A stretch of 12,716 nt of DNA from assembly GCA_003563255.1 (NCBI GenBank), contig PWSL01000339.1, positions 1-12,716 on the forward strand, read 5' to 3'. How positions within the stretch are numbered: the stretch's first letter is position 1; the number at the start of each line of letters is the position of its first letter. A program made the translations under genes and the position numbers. This document shows positions 1 to 6,786 of this stretch, in pieces. The notes beneath the pieces are model-generated. The model was not told the DNA's origin. It searched no databases and saw nothing but the letters and a program-made list of their open reading frames with translations. This DNA is from Desulfonatronospira sp. Lineage in GTDB: Bacteria; Desulfobacterota; Desulfovibrionia; Desulfovibrionales; Desulfonatronovibrionaceae.

Positions 1-338
1 AGTACTACCGCATCAAAGCCGGCATGCTTGAGTGCCGGTCCGAAATAACCAGCCGCCTCAGACTCTCCAAAGCCGCCGGTCAAAGGATTCATGGCTGCTG
101 CTGTATAACGGTTGAAGCCTGATATTCCGCTGCCGCAGAGTACGGATGCCGCAAACACCAGAACATTGTCCGGCCCCAGGGGATCAGCCTTGGGCGGAAT
201 TTCCTTGAGCATATACCAGGAGGCAAGGGACCCGCCGCCCCAGTAGGTGCGGTACCAGGCCTCATCATGCTCATCCACGGACCAGGTCTGGTTGGTCAGA
301 TCCACGACCAGTATTTTTCCGTTGTAACCAAAAGGCAT
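1..338 (-). CDS. Aldehyde:ferredoxin oxidoreductase family protein, N-terminal part (cut by window edge)
   Basis: About 112 N-terminal residues of a tungsten-pterin aldehyde:ferredoxin oxidoreductase (AOR) family enzyme. The start MPFGYNGKILVVDLT, then YWGGGSLASWYMLKEIPP, DPLGPDN, RYTAAAMNPLTGGFGESEA and GYFGPALKHAGFD follow the family's N-terminal domain in order. Known members oxidise aldehydes to carboxylic acids with ferredoxin as acceptor. The complete protein is usually about 600 residues, so most of it lies left of the window, including the cysteines of the [4Fe-4S] cluster. The ATG has a good Shine-Dalgarno (AAAGGAGT) just upstream. It is the last visible gene of the minus-strand cluster, separated from the CuyA-like gene by a 297-bp gap holding a REP-like element. 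By context it could oxidise an aldehyde such as 3-sulfolactaldehyde; that role is inferred. The family call is firm, the substrate is not. Confidence 0.88.
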   Translation of the reverse strand, partial: MPFGYNGKILVVDLTNQTWSVDEHDEAWYRTYWGGGSLASWYMLKEIPPKADPLGPDNVLVFAASVLCGSGISGFNRYTAAAMNPLTGGFGESEAAGYFGPALKHAGFDAVV

Positions 339-366
339 ATGAAGACTCCTTTAATGGTTTTGTCAA

Positions 367-525
367 TTAACACTACAGCGAAACTTCAAAAAATTATAAC
401 CTGTCTCAATTGGGGACAGGCACCCCCGCACTTATTTATCTGAAGGATGATTGACAGGTTTTAAAAATAAGTGCGGGGAGAGCCAGTCCCCGGAGGTCAA
501 TAAATAAGTTTCGCTGTAGTGTTAA
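367..525. repeat. REP/MITE-like nested palindromic element, copy A
   Basis: The outer arms form a perfect 20-bp inverted repeat (367-386 with 506-525). Inside is an 80-bp core (412-491) with its own nested stems: GGGGACAGGC (412-421) pairs with GCCAGTCCCC (482-491) with one mismatch, and CCCCGCACTTATTT (424-437) pairs perfectly with 465-478. The core is about 85% identical to copy B at 1706-1786, including the loop motif TCTGAAGGA. The outer arms are not the same sequence as those of copy B. Cores of this GGGGACAGGC/GCCAGTCCCC type resemble REP elements mobilised by RAYT (IS200-like) transposases, but no transposase gene is in the window. The element lies between the CuyA-like gene and the AOR gene, so it would be transcribed if these are one operon. 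Confidence 0.8.
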
Positions 526-635
526 GAAAAGTCATAGTTTTCAGGTTTTAAGCTGTAAGAAAATGGCTGGCTTAAATAAAAGCAGTCAGGTCCTCCAGAC
601 ATGCAGCCTGAAACATTATTAACCTTCTACCTGTA

Positions 636-1643
636 TTAATTTTCTTTCCTGAACGTCTGCATACAGGCATACAGCGCGGGTGAGCCACCGGTATGCAGGA
701 ACAGGACATTGCTGCCCCGTGGAAAATGTCCGCAACGGACCAGATCCAGGAGGCCGGCAGCCGCCTTGCCTGAGTATACCGGGTCCAGTAAGATGGCTTC
801 ATGCTTGGCAAAGATGCGAACCGCCTCGACCATGGAGTCCGTGGGAAGGGAATAGCCGGGGCCGACATACTGGTCGTAGCAGACGACCGCCTCCCTGGGG
901 ATGGACATCTTCATTTCCAGCTTTTGCGCAGTCTCCTCAGCCAGGTTGTGAACGATGTCTTCCTGATCTTTCTTGGGTCTGGAGACGTTGACTCCGCTGA
1001 CCGGGATATTGGCATTCGTGCCGAACATGCCTGCAACCATGCCGGCGTGTGTACCAGCGCTGCCGGAGGGCACGACGATGTGGTCGATGCCAAGGTGCGC
1101 CACATTCAACTGGTTCATGATTTCTTCTGCGCAGACCGCATAGCCCAGGGCGCCAATGGCGTTGGACGCTCCTCCGGGGACGATATAGGGTTTTTTACCA
1201 TGGGATTTCAGTTCATCCCCTTTTTTGCGCATTTCGGCCATCATGTCCGAACCGCCGGGGACAACAGCAATGCTCTTTATGTTTAACAGGTCGAATAAAA
1301 AGTTGTTTCCGCTTGCTTCAGGGCTGTAGGTTCCCTTGACCCGTTCTTCCAGTATCAGGTGGCAATCCAGATTTTCCTTGCAGCACCAGGAGGCCGTCAG
1401 CCGACTGTGGTTGGACTGGACCGCACCGCAAGTAATGATCGTATCCGCTCCCTGTTCCAGAGCATCTGCCAGGCTGAATTCCAGTTTGCGGGTTTTGTTT
1501 CCCCCGCCGGCCCCCGGCAACAGATCGTCGCGCTTGACAAACAGATTGACATCCTTTCCCAGGGCTTTGCTCAGGTTTTCCATGCGCTCGATGGGGGTAG
1601 CTCCTTGCAGGTAGGCACGACGGGGAAACTTGGTAAAGTTCAT
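636..1643 (-). CDS. cuyA: PLP-dependent lyase, probable L-cysteate sulfo-lyase / D-cysteine desulfhydrase family
   Basis: A 335-residue fold-type II PLP enzyme of the ACC deaminase/D-cysteine desulfhydrase family. The PLP lysine is K50 in GGGNKTRKLEF; the phosphate and substrate loops QSNHSR (S77, N78, H79) and PSGSAGTHAG (192-201) are intact. At the two positions that separate ACC deaminase (Glu, Leu) from sulfur lyases it has Ser291 (DPVYSGK) and Thr318 (HTGGSPALY), so it is not an ACC deaminase. The motifs EERVKGTY, SGNNFLFDLL and VPGGSDM fit the CuyA branch as I remember it. CuyA cleaves L-cysteate to sulfite, ammonium and pyruvate. A GTG at 1650-1652 is also in frame but overlaps the Shine-Dalgarno GGAG (1652-1655); the ATG ending at 1643 is the better start. 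RidA lies upstream in the same direction, which fits release of 2-aminoacrylate. D-cysteine desulfhydrase (DcyD) is the main alternative. Confidence 0.65.
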   Translation of the reverse strand: MNFTKFPRRAYLQGATPIERMENLSKALGKDVNLFVKRDDLLPGAGGGNKTRKLEFSLADALEQGADTIITCGAVQSNHSRLTASWCCKENLDCHLILEERVKGTYSPEASGNNFLFDLLNIKSIAVVPGGSDMMAEMRKKGDELKSHGKKPYIVPGGASNAIGALGYAVCAEEIMNQLNVAHLGIDHIVVPSGSAGTHAGMVAGMFGTNANIPVSGVNVSRPKKDQEDIVHNLAEETAQKLEMKMSIPREAVVCYDQYVGPGYSLPTDSMVEAVRIFAKHEAILLDPVYSGKAAAGLLDLVRCGHFPRGSNVLFLHTGGSPALYACMQTFRKEN

Positions 1644-1674
1644 GATATTCACTCCTGACTGTTATGATTAAATT

Positions 1675-1816
1675 AGTATCTGTTTAGCGTTTTTTTAGGA
1701 AAGCAGGGGACAGGCCCCCCACACTTATTTTTCTGAAGGAGGTTTGACGGAATTTTTTAAAACAAGTGCGGGGGGAGCCAGTCCCCGTACCACATGCAAA
1801 GCGCTAAACAGATACT
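1675..1816. repeat. REP/MITE-like nested palindromic element, copy B
   Basis: The outer arms AGTATCTGTTTAGCG (1675-1689) and CGCTAAACAGATACT (1802-1816) are a perfect 15-bp inverted repeat, extendable to 1693/1798 through one G-T pair. The 81-bp core (1706-1786) begins GGGGACAGGC and ends GCCAGTCCCC, with inner stem CCCCCACACTTATTT against AAACAAGTGCGGGGG (two A-C mismatches). It aligns with copy A over the whole core with about nine substitutions and three small gaps. The segments between core and arms (1690-1705, 1787-1801) have no counterpart in copy A. The element fills almost all of the gap between ridA and the CuyA-like gene. Confidence 0.8.
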
Positions 1817-1828
1817 GAAATAAGTAAC

Positions 1829-2209
1829 TCAAAGCTCGAATACAGCCTCAATCTCAATATCAGCGCCCAGTGGAAGGGCTGCCACCTGCAAGGCTGTCCT
1901 TGCGGGGTACGGCTCCTTGAAAAACTGGGCGTAAACCTGATTTACGGCCTGAAAATCGGCCATGTTGGTCAGAAACACCGTAACCTTGACCGCCCGATCC
2001 AGGCTCGTACCACCGGCCTCGGCAATGTTTTGCAGATTTCGCAGACATTGTTCAGCCCGGACCTGTATGGAATCCTGAAGCATGTTTCCGGTTTCCGGAT
2101 CCAGGGGCAACTGGCCTGAGGTAAAGAGCAACGATCCAGAAGCTACTGCCTGGGAATAGGGTCCTACTGCTTGCGGAGCCTTGTTGGTGTGAATAACGGT
2201 TTTCGACAT
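1829..2209 (-). CDS. ridA: RidA family enamine/imine deaminase
   Basis: A 126-residue RidA (YjgF/YER057c/UK114) protein of normal length. Y18 in VGPYSQA, SGQLPLDPETG, R104 in PARTALQVAALPLGA and E121 near the end (IEIEAVFEL) are the usual active-site and signature positions. RidA hydrolyses reactive 2-aminoacrylate and related enamines/imines to 2-oxo acids and ammonium in the cytoplasm, protecting PLP enzymes from damage. The Shine-Dalgarno TGGAGAA precedes the ATG. The gene is 38 bp after dctM and followed, past repeat copy B, by the CuyA-like lyase, whose expected primary product is 2-aminoacrylate. This placement suggests a pathway-specific role rather than general housekeeping; that part is inference. 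Confidence 0.93.
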   Translation of the reverse strand: MSKTVIHTNKAPQAVGPYSQAVASGSLLFTSGQLPLDPETGNMLQDSIQVRAEQCLRNLQNIAEAGGTSLDRAVKVTVFLTNMADFQAVNQVYAQFFKEPYPARTALQVAALPLGADIEIEAVFEL

Positions 2210-2247
2210 GTGTTTCTCCAGTGATGGTTAAGTTATAAAGTTGGGGA

Positions 2248-3531
2248 TCAGTAACCCAGGGCTGTTGGCAGCCACAGGACGATTTGCGGAAAAAAGACCA
2301 TAAGGATGATCATGCCTATGGTAACGGCACAAAAGGGCAGGGCCTTCCAGGATATTTCTTCAAGAGAGACATTGGCGATACCTGAGGCAATGAACATATT
2401 TTCCCCCAAAGGAGGTGTGGAAAACCCCACACCGCAGCAGCAGACCAGAATGATGCCGAAGTGAATAGGGTCTACTCCCAGAATGGTCATAACCGGAAGC
2501 AGGACCGGAGTGACTATCAAGATAAGGGCCAGGGTTTCCATGAACATGCCCAGGAACAACAGAAACACGACTACCAGAATTAGAAGAAGATGGACGTCAG
2601 AGGTTATGCTCAACAAATGCTGGGCGATGAGATCCGGGATACGGTTCTCTACCAGGATTCTGCCGAAGGCGAAGGCCGTGAACATAATGATCAGTACGCG
2701 CCCGGTCAGCCAGGACGTTGTGGTCAGAGATTTTTCCAGGCCTGCAAAGGTGATCTCCCTGTAGATGAAGATGCCCACGAACAGGGTATAAAAAATGGCT
2801 ACTATGGCTGCTTCCGTGGGGGTAAAGATTCCGGAATATATCCCGCCCAGGATGATCACCGGTGCAAGAATGGCCCAGATACCGTCCTTTACGGCCAGCA
2901 GGAACCGACGCAGGGAAAACTTCTCCATTTCGTCGCTGTAGCCGGTTCCCCGACAGCGCAGATAATGGACTATAATCAAACCCATGGCGATCATCAGACC
3001 GGGAATTACGCCGGCTATAAACATCTTGACGATGGATTGCTGGGCGGTTACGCCGTAGATGACCATGGGGATGCTGGGGGGGATAATGATACCGATTCCT
3101 CCGGCACTGGCCGTGGCCGCGCCGGCATAGCCCTTGTTGTAGCCCTTCTTTATCATTGCCGGAATCATCAGCATGCCCACGGCTGCGGTAGTGGCCGGGC
3201 CTGAGCCGGAAATGGCTCCAAAGAATACGCAGGACAAGGTTGTGGTGATGGCCAGACCGCCGCTGATCTTGCCTACCATGGTCTCAGCGATGTGTACCAG
3301 CCGTTTGGAAATACCGGCGCAATCCATCAGTGCTCCGGCCAGGACAAAGGCAGGCAGGGCCATGATGGGAAATGAGTTGACCGAATTGAAGGCGATCTGG
3401 ACAATACTGGAGAGATCTGTTCCCACATAAATGAAGGTGATCATGGCTGAAACGCCCAGGGCTACGGCAATGGGACTTCCCATTAGCAGCAGGATGACGA
3501 AACACCCGAAGAGGACGGTTGCTGGTGACAT
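2248..3531 (-). CDS. dctM: TRAP transporter large permease subunit (DctM type)
   Basis: A 427-residue, strongly hydrophobic protein of typical DctM length with about a dozen membrane segments. Family signatures are present: the N-terminal LLLMGSPIAVALGVSA, FFGAISGSGPATTAAVG (residues 103-119), GGIGIIIPPSIPMVIYG (144-160) and GIFTPTEAAIVA in the second half. DctM is the ion-coupled translocation subunit of tripartite TRAP systems, which work with a periplasmic binding protein and use a sodium gradient. It starts 12 bp after the dctQ stop codon, with AAAGGAGCTC as ribosome binding site, so the two are almost certainly translated from one message. The cargo cannot be read from this subunit; TRAP systems for DHPS, isethionate and other sulfonates are known, as are many for carboxylates. 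Confidence 0.97.
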   Translation of the reverse strand: MSPATVLFGCFVILLLMGSPIAVALGVSAMITFIYVGTDLSSIVQIAFNSVNSFPIMALPAFVLAGALMDCAGISKRLVHIAETMVGKISGGLAITTTLSCVFFGAISGSGPATTAAVGMLMIPAMIKKGYNKGYAGAATASAGGIGIIIPPSIPMVIYGVTAQQSIVKMFIAGVIPGLMIAMGLIIVHYLRCRGTGYSDEMEKFSLRRFLLAVKDGIWAILAPVIILGGIYSGIFTPTEAAIVAIFYTLFVGIFIYREITFAGLEKSLTTTSWLTGRVLIIMFTAFAFGRILVENRIPDLIAQHLLSITSDVHLLLILVVVFLLFLGMFMETLALILIVTPVLLPVMTILGVDPIHFGIILVCCCGVGFSTPPLGENMFIASGIANVSLEEISWKALPFCAVTIGMIILMVFFPQIVLWLPTALGY

Positions 3532-3543
3532 GATGAGCTCCTT

Positions 3544-4086
3544 TTAGTTACCCGACTTCTCGACCAGTTTTGTCATGGCCTCAGCGTCAACCTTGTCAAC
3601 ATCGCCCATTGCCTCTTTTTGGACATGCATAATGTAATTAACCTGTATGATGCGCAGGCTCATCAAGGTGAAGCTGATGGGAAAGATATAATAGAGATAG
3701 GCCATGTTCCAGCCCAGTGCCGGGGAATGAAAGGCAAATAACTGCATATTGTTGATGACCTTGATGCTTTCATGGATCATGGTCACATTGAAGCCGATCC
3801 AGATCAAATCAGTGAATATCTGCGAAAATTTGCCAATCGCCGGGCGAAACAGTTTGAACTGCATTGTAACTCTATTGTGGGCATACAGTCTGGCAGCATA
3901 GGACGCCCCGAAGAAAACGAACCAGACAAAACAAAAGCGGGAAAGTTCTTCGCTCCAAGGCAGAACAATATTGAATGCGGCCCGCAGGAATATCTGCAAG
4001 AACAAAACGGTGACGAAAAAAGACAGCAGGACCACGCAGATGTATCGTTCCAGGTTGTCGAGAATGTGCAATATTTTTTTGGCCAT
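3544..4086 (-). CDS. dctQ: TRAP transporter small permease subunit (DctQ type)
   Basis: A 180-residue membrane protein with four predicted transmembrane helices (about 13-38, 50-66, 86-106 and 124-150). The DctQ signature LPWSEELSRFCFVWFVFFGA (from residue 42, with the conserved Glu46-Glu47) is followed by the usual ASYAARLYAHNRV. DctQ scaffolds the DctM permease in the inner membrane. The start ATG has GGAG a few bases upstream. It is 206 bp downstream of dctP across a terminator-like hairpin and 12 bp upstream of dctM. The charged tail after residue 155 is slightly longer than in many relatives. Confidence 0.95.
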   Translation of the reverse strand: MAKKILHILDNLERYICVVLLSFFVTVLFLQIFLRAAFNIVLPWSEELSRFCFVWFVFFGASYAARLYAHNRVTMQFKLFRPAIGKFSQIFTDLIWIGFNVTMIHESIKVINNMQLFAFHSPALGWNMAYLYYIFPISFTLMSLRIIQVNYIMHVQKEAMGDVDKVDAEAMTKLVEKSGN

Positions 4087-4235
4087 AAGGATTTCTCCAG
4101 GCGGTTAGATGAACATAGAGGGGCATAGCTCCAACGCTTGCTGTTTAGGAGAAGGTGTCGCTGCAGTATCAGCAAGACAGCCTGTCATATGTATGGATGT
4201 TTGCACGATAATGAACAACAACTCTGAACATATGT

Positions 4236-4276
4236 AAAAATGACCCCTCCAAGGTTCTGTGTCCCTGGAGAGGTCA
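4236..4276 (-). terminator. Terminator/attenuator between dctP and dctQ
   Basis: On the minus strand, 17 bases after the dctP stop codon, TGACCTCTCCAGGG (4263-4276) pairs with CCTTGGAGGGGTCA (4241-4254) with two mismatches around an 8-base loop, followed at once by TTTTT (4236-4240). This has the form of an intrinsic terminator. Because dctQ and dctM follow in the same direction without an obvious promoter, it probably acts as a partial terminator or 3'-stabilising hairpin, giving more binding protein than permease, as is common in TRAP and ABC operons. Confidence 0.72.
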
Positions 4277-4292
4277 AGGTCAGATATTGAGG

Positions 4293-5288
4293 TTACTTGC
4301 CAAGATGCTCGCGCATGGTGTCGATGACTTCTTTCCCGCCGACAAAGTCGTAATACTCAGGCCAGACTTTTTCCATGGCTATTTCCCGCCATTTATCCTC
4401 GTCTTCCAGTTCGCACACCTCAACGCCTTCGGCCTGCATAGCCTCTTTGGCTTTTTCGGCTTCTAAAACCTGAAAAAGCAAGCCGTATTGCTGGGCCTCG
4501 ATCCCGGCTCTAATGATGATTTCCCGGGTCTCGTCGTCCATGTTCTTTAAGGTATTGACGCCGATGATCATTGGTTGCAGAGAATATTGATAATGGGTTT
4601 CAGTGATATAGTCCTGCACCTCGTGAAACTTCATGGTGTAGTTGACTATGTAGGGGTTTTCCTGTCCGTCCACTACTCTCTGCTGTAATGCGGTAAAAGT
4701 TTCGGCCCAGGCCATGGGGACCGGGTTGGCACCCCAGGCTCTGAAAGACGCCAGGATGACCCTGTTTTGCGGAACACGGATTCTTAGACCCTTGATGTCC
4801 TCCAGATTGCAGACTGGGCGGCGGGAATTGGTCACATAGCGGAAGTTGGAGTAAGTCCAGCCAAGGATTTCAAAACCTCCCTTTTCCTTGCTGATCTCGT
4901 TCCAGTAGTTACCGAGATAACCTGTGGTAGCCTTGACAGCATCGTAGTGGGTTTCAATAAGGTAGGGATAGCTCAGGGCCGCGTACTGGGGTATAAAAGG
5001 CGCCACGTTGCCCACGGCTACTATGGCAACTTCCAGTTGTCCCATACGTACATTTTGGAGCATCTCCGGTTCCTGACCCAGGGCGCCGCCAGGAAAGAGT
5101 TCCACCCTGATGTCACCATTGGACAACCCTTCCACGACTTCCTTGAAACGCTGGGCGAAAGCACCCTGGTCCGAATCAATGGGATCACCCATACCGACCC
5201 TGATGACCTGCTGGGCGGAAGCGCTTACTGCCATCATGGCGAATAACATAAAAAAACATACTGCCAGAAGAATAACTTTTTTAAACAT
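4293..5288 (-). CDS. dctP: TRAP transporter periplasmic substrate-binding protein (DctP family)
   Basis: A 331-residue DctP-family solute-binding protein. Residues 1-25 form a signal peptide (KK, a hydrophobic stretch from VILLAV to FAMMAV, then SASA before QQ). The mature part shows the family order: IRVGMGDPIDSDQ, LFPGGALGQEPEMLQNVRMG, LSYPYL, YVTNSRRPV, GLRIRVPQN (carboxylate/anion-binding Arg region, R169/R171), NPVPMAWAETFTALQQRVVDGQENP and HYQYSLQPM. It binds the substrate in the periplasm and delivers it to DctQM. GGAGG precedes the ATG. A long 287-bp upstream gap and a downstream terminator suggest this gene has its own promoter and a high transcript level. The ligand cannot be told from the sequence; by context a sulfonate anion is a candidate. 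Confidence 0.95.
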   Translation of the reverse strand: MFKKVILLAVCFFMLFAMMAVSASAQQVIRVGMGDPIDSDQGAFAQRFKEVVEGLSNGDIRVELFPGGALGQEPEMLQNVRMGQLEVAIVAVGNVAPFIPQYAALSYPYLIETHYDAVKATTGYLGNYWNEISKEKGGFEILGWTYSNFRYVTNSRRPVCNLEDIKGLRIRVPQNRVILASFRAWGANPVPMAWAETFTALQQRVVDGQENPYIVNYTMKFHEVQDYITETHYQYSLQPMIIGVNTLKNMDDETREIIIRAGIEAQQYGLLFQVLEAEKAKEAMQAEGVEVCELEDEDKWREIAMEKVWPEYYDFVGGKEVIDTMREHLGK

Positions 5289-5345
5289 CTTGGTTCCTCC
5301 ACAACGTTAAGGGTTTATTTGTCGCATCTCCGCAATAAGATACAC

Positions 5346-5361
5346 GCAACGAGAATACCAG
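5346..5361 (-). promoter_or_regulatory. Possible sigma-54 promoter for dctP
   Basis: Read on the minus strand, CTGGTATTCTCGTTGC matches the sigma-54 pattern TGGCAC-N5-TTGC with exact spacing (GG and GC in register) but two substitutions in the -24 half. It lies 58 bases upstream of the dctP ATG. No sigma-54 activator gene is in the window, and the only local regulator is of the GntR type, so this is tentative. No convincing -35/-10 pair was found in the same gap. Confidence 0.3.
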
Positions 5362-5478
5362 CGCTTGAAGTACTCCACCTCCTCAATTTTCAGTTACTGA
5401 TAAATAACTCCGGGCCATCAAACACCGAAAAAAGCATCTGAAATTATATTTCGCCAAAATGAAGAATACCAGCTTGAA
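5353..5478. repeat. Short direct repeat upstream of dctP
   Basis: GAATACCAGCGCTTGAA at 5353-5369 recurs as GAATACCAGCTTGAA at 5464-5478, differing by a 2-base indel, with starts 111 bp apart. Both copies sit upstream of dctP, and the first overlaps the sigma-54-like motif. The minus-strand half TGGTAT resembles half-sites of FadR/UxuR-type GntR regulators, so these may be regulator sites. Chance similarity cannot be excluded. Confidence 0.3.
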
Positions 5479-5542
5479 CCCATTTTTGTGCTCCGCCGAA
5501 CGCTGATGAGCAGGGGATGAGTATCATCTTTGAGCTGTACAT

Positions 5543-5560
5543 TTGATCATCGACGATCAA
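5543..5560. promoter_or_regulatory. 18-bp near-palindrome after the iron alcohol dehydrogenase gene
   Basis: TTGATCATCGACGATCAA is palindromic except for one pair. It lies 16 bp past the alcohol dehydrogenase stop codon and far upstream of dctP. There is no T-tract on either side, so it is not a good terminator. It could be an operator or a short mRNA 3' hairpin. Confidence 0.3.
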
Positions 5561-5575
5561 GGCGGTTATCGAACC

Positions 5576-6742
5576 TTAAATACTGAAGTAATCTTTATAT
5601 ACATTGATTACGTCTGATTTTGTAACATTACGTGGATTCGTAAGCTGCATTCCTGATGATAATGTTTCATCAGCCATTTGTGTCAGCTTGTCCTCGCTGA
5701 CAGCCGATCCATCCACAGGTACATTCAAAGAAAGGTCATCCAGGAGCCGTTCTACAGCGAATACAGCGGATTCCGCTTGTTCCATTATCCTGTTTCCCGG
5801 GGCTGTACCCTCCAGCAACAGAGCCATCTCTCTGTACTTTTCCGGACATGCAAGCATGTTGAATCGCATTACAGCCGGCATCAGTACAGCACATGCAGTA
5901 CCGTGCGGCAGGTGAAAGTGGGCTCCCAGAGGGGAAGCCATAGCATGAACCAAGCCTAGTCGGGCGGTATTAAACGCCATCGATCCCATTGAACTCGCCT
6001 GGAGCATGGCTCCTGCGGCTTCAGTATCAGCGGGATCGGCGACAAAGCGGCGCAGATATTTGCCCACGAGCAGGAAATTTTGCCGGCAATAAGCATCTGT
6101 AATGTGTGTTGACCATTTGGAAACGAATGCTTCAGCACAATGGGAGAGTGCATCCATACCGCTTGCAGCGGCTACATGGGAGGGGAGCTTTTGGAGCAGG
6201 AGGGGATCAAGCAGGGCGACCTTGGGGATTTGCATGCAGCTGCGAAAGGAGAATTTGTAGTTGCGTTCCTCATCGTAGAGAACCGCGCCAAAGCTGAGCT
6301 CACTGCCGGTTCCTGCCGTAGTGGGAACGGCGATCGATGACAGGGGCGGGTTGCAATACTTTTCGGGACCCTCATAGGCAGGCAGAGGTCCCTCGTTTGT
6401 GGCCAGGCAGCCAACGCCTTTTCCCGTATCCATGGTGCTTCCACCGCCGACCAAAAGCATAATGTCGCACTGTTCTTTTTTTTGTAGTTCTGAGGCTTTC
6501 ATGACGGAACTCAGCGTGGCATTGACTTCTACCTGATCGAACACGACAAACGGCAGGTTTTCCTTATTCAGAGACTCTAAAATGCCTTCCAGTAATCCTG
6601 ACTTAGCCACTCCAGGATCGGCGACAACAAGGACTTTACTGCCATTCAGCGTCTTGACCTCTGCGCCTGCTTCAGCCGTAATCCCGACACCAAATCTGAT
6701 TTTAGTGGGGCAAAAAAGATCAAACGGCCTGTCTAAGCTCAT
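5576..6742 (-). CDS. Iron-type (group III) alcohol dehydrogenase
   Basis: A 388-residue Fe-ADH of typical length. The NAD-binding GGGSTMDTGK (99-108) and TTAGTGSE (141-148) are intact. Metal ligands by comparison with FucO are D197 and H201 (SGMDALSHCAEA), H266 (LGLVHAM) and H280 (LPHGTA). The position corresponding to FucO His267, a suggested proton-relay residue, is Ser270 (HAMASPLG), so its chemistry or specificity may differ. The family interconverts alcohols and aldehydes/ketones with NAD(H). Iron-type members act in sulfonate pathways (sulfoacetaldehyde reductase SarD of Bilophila is reported as one), which fits the context. The ATG has AAGGAG upstream. It begins 44 bp after the HpsN-like gene and is likely co-transcribed with it. 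The substrate is unknown; DHPS/sulfolactaldehyde is a guess from the neighbours. Confidence 0.92.
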   Translation of the reverse strand: MSLDRPFDLFCPTKIRFGVGITAEAGAEVKTLNGSKVLVVADPGVAKSGLLEGILESLNKENLPFVVFDQVEVNATLSSVMKASELQKKEQCDIMLLVGGGSTMDTGKGVGCLATNEGPLPAYEGPEKYCNPPLSSIAVPTTAGTGSELSFGAVLYDEERNYKFSFRSCMQIPKVALLDPLLLQKLPSHVAAASGMDALSHCAEAFVSKWSTHITDAYCRQNFLLVGKYLRRFVADPADTEAAGAMLQASSMGSMAFNTARLGLVHAMASPLGAHFHLPHGTACAVLMPAVMRFNMLACPEKYREMALLLEGTAPGNRIMEQAESAVFAVERLLDDLSLNVPVDGSAVSEDKLTQMADETLSSGMQLTNPRNVTKSDVINVYKDYFSI

Positions 6743-6786
6743 GATTCGCTCCTTTTTCGTGGAATGTGGTTTAATCGTTGCGCAAG

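Noticed and set aside
801-1286. 161-residue plus-strand ORF
   Set aside because: Antisense shadow of the CuyA-like gene; no ribosome site or recognisable motif.
636-1643. ACC deaminase
   Set aside because: Ser291 and Thr318 stand where ACC deaminases have Glu and Leu, which indicates a sulfur-compound lyase.
1644-1652. In-frame GTG start for the CuyA-like gene
   Set aside because: The GTG overlaps the Shine-Dalgarno GGAG that serves the ATG ending at 1643.
367-1816. CRISPR array
   Set aside because: Only two copies of the repeat, about 1.3 kb apart with a gene between them; no regular spacers and no cas genes.
2590-3204. 204-residue plus-strand ORF
   Set aside because: It is antisense inside dctM, has low-complexity Gly/Asp-rich composition with no recognisable domain, while dctM on the other strand is a clear full-length family member.
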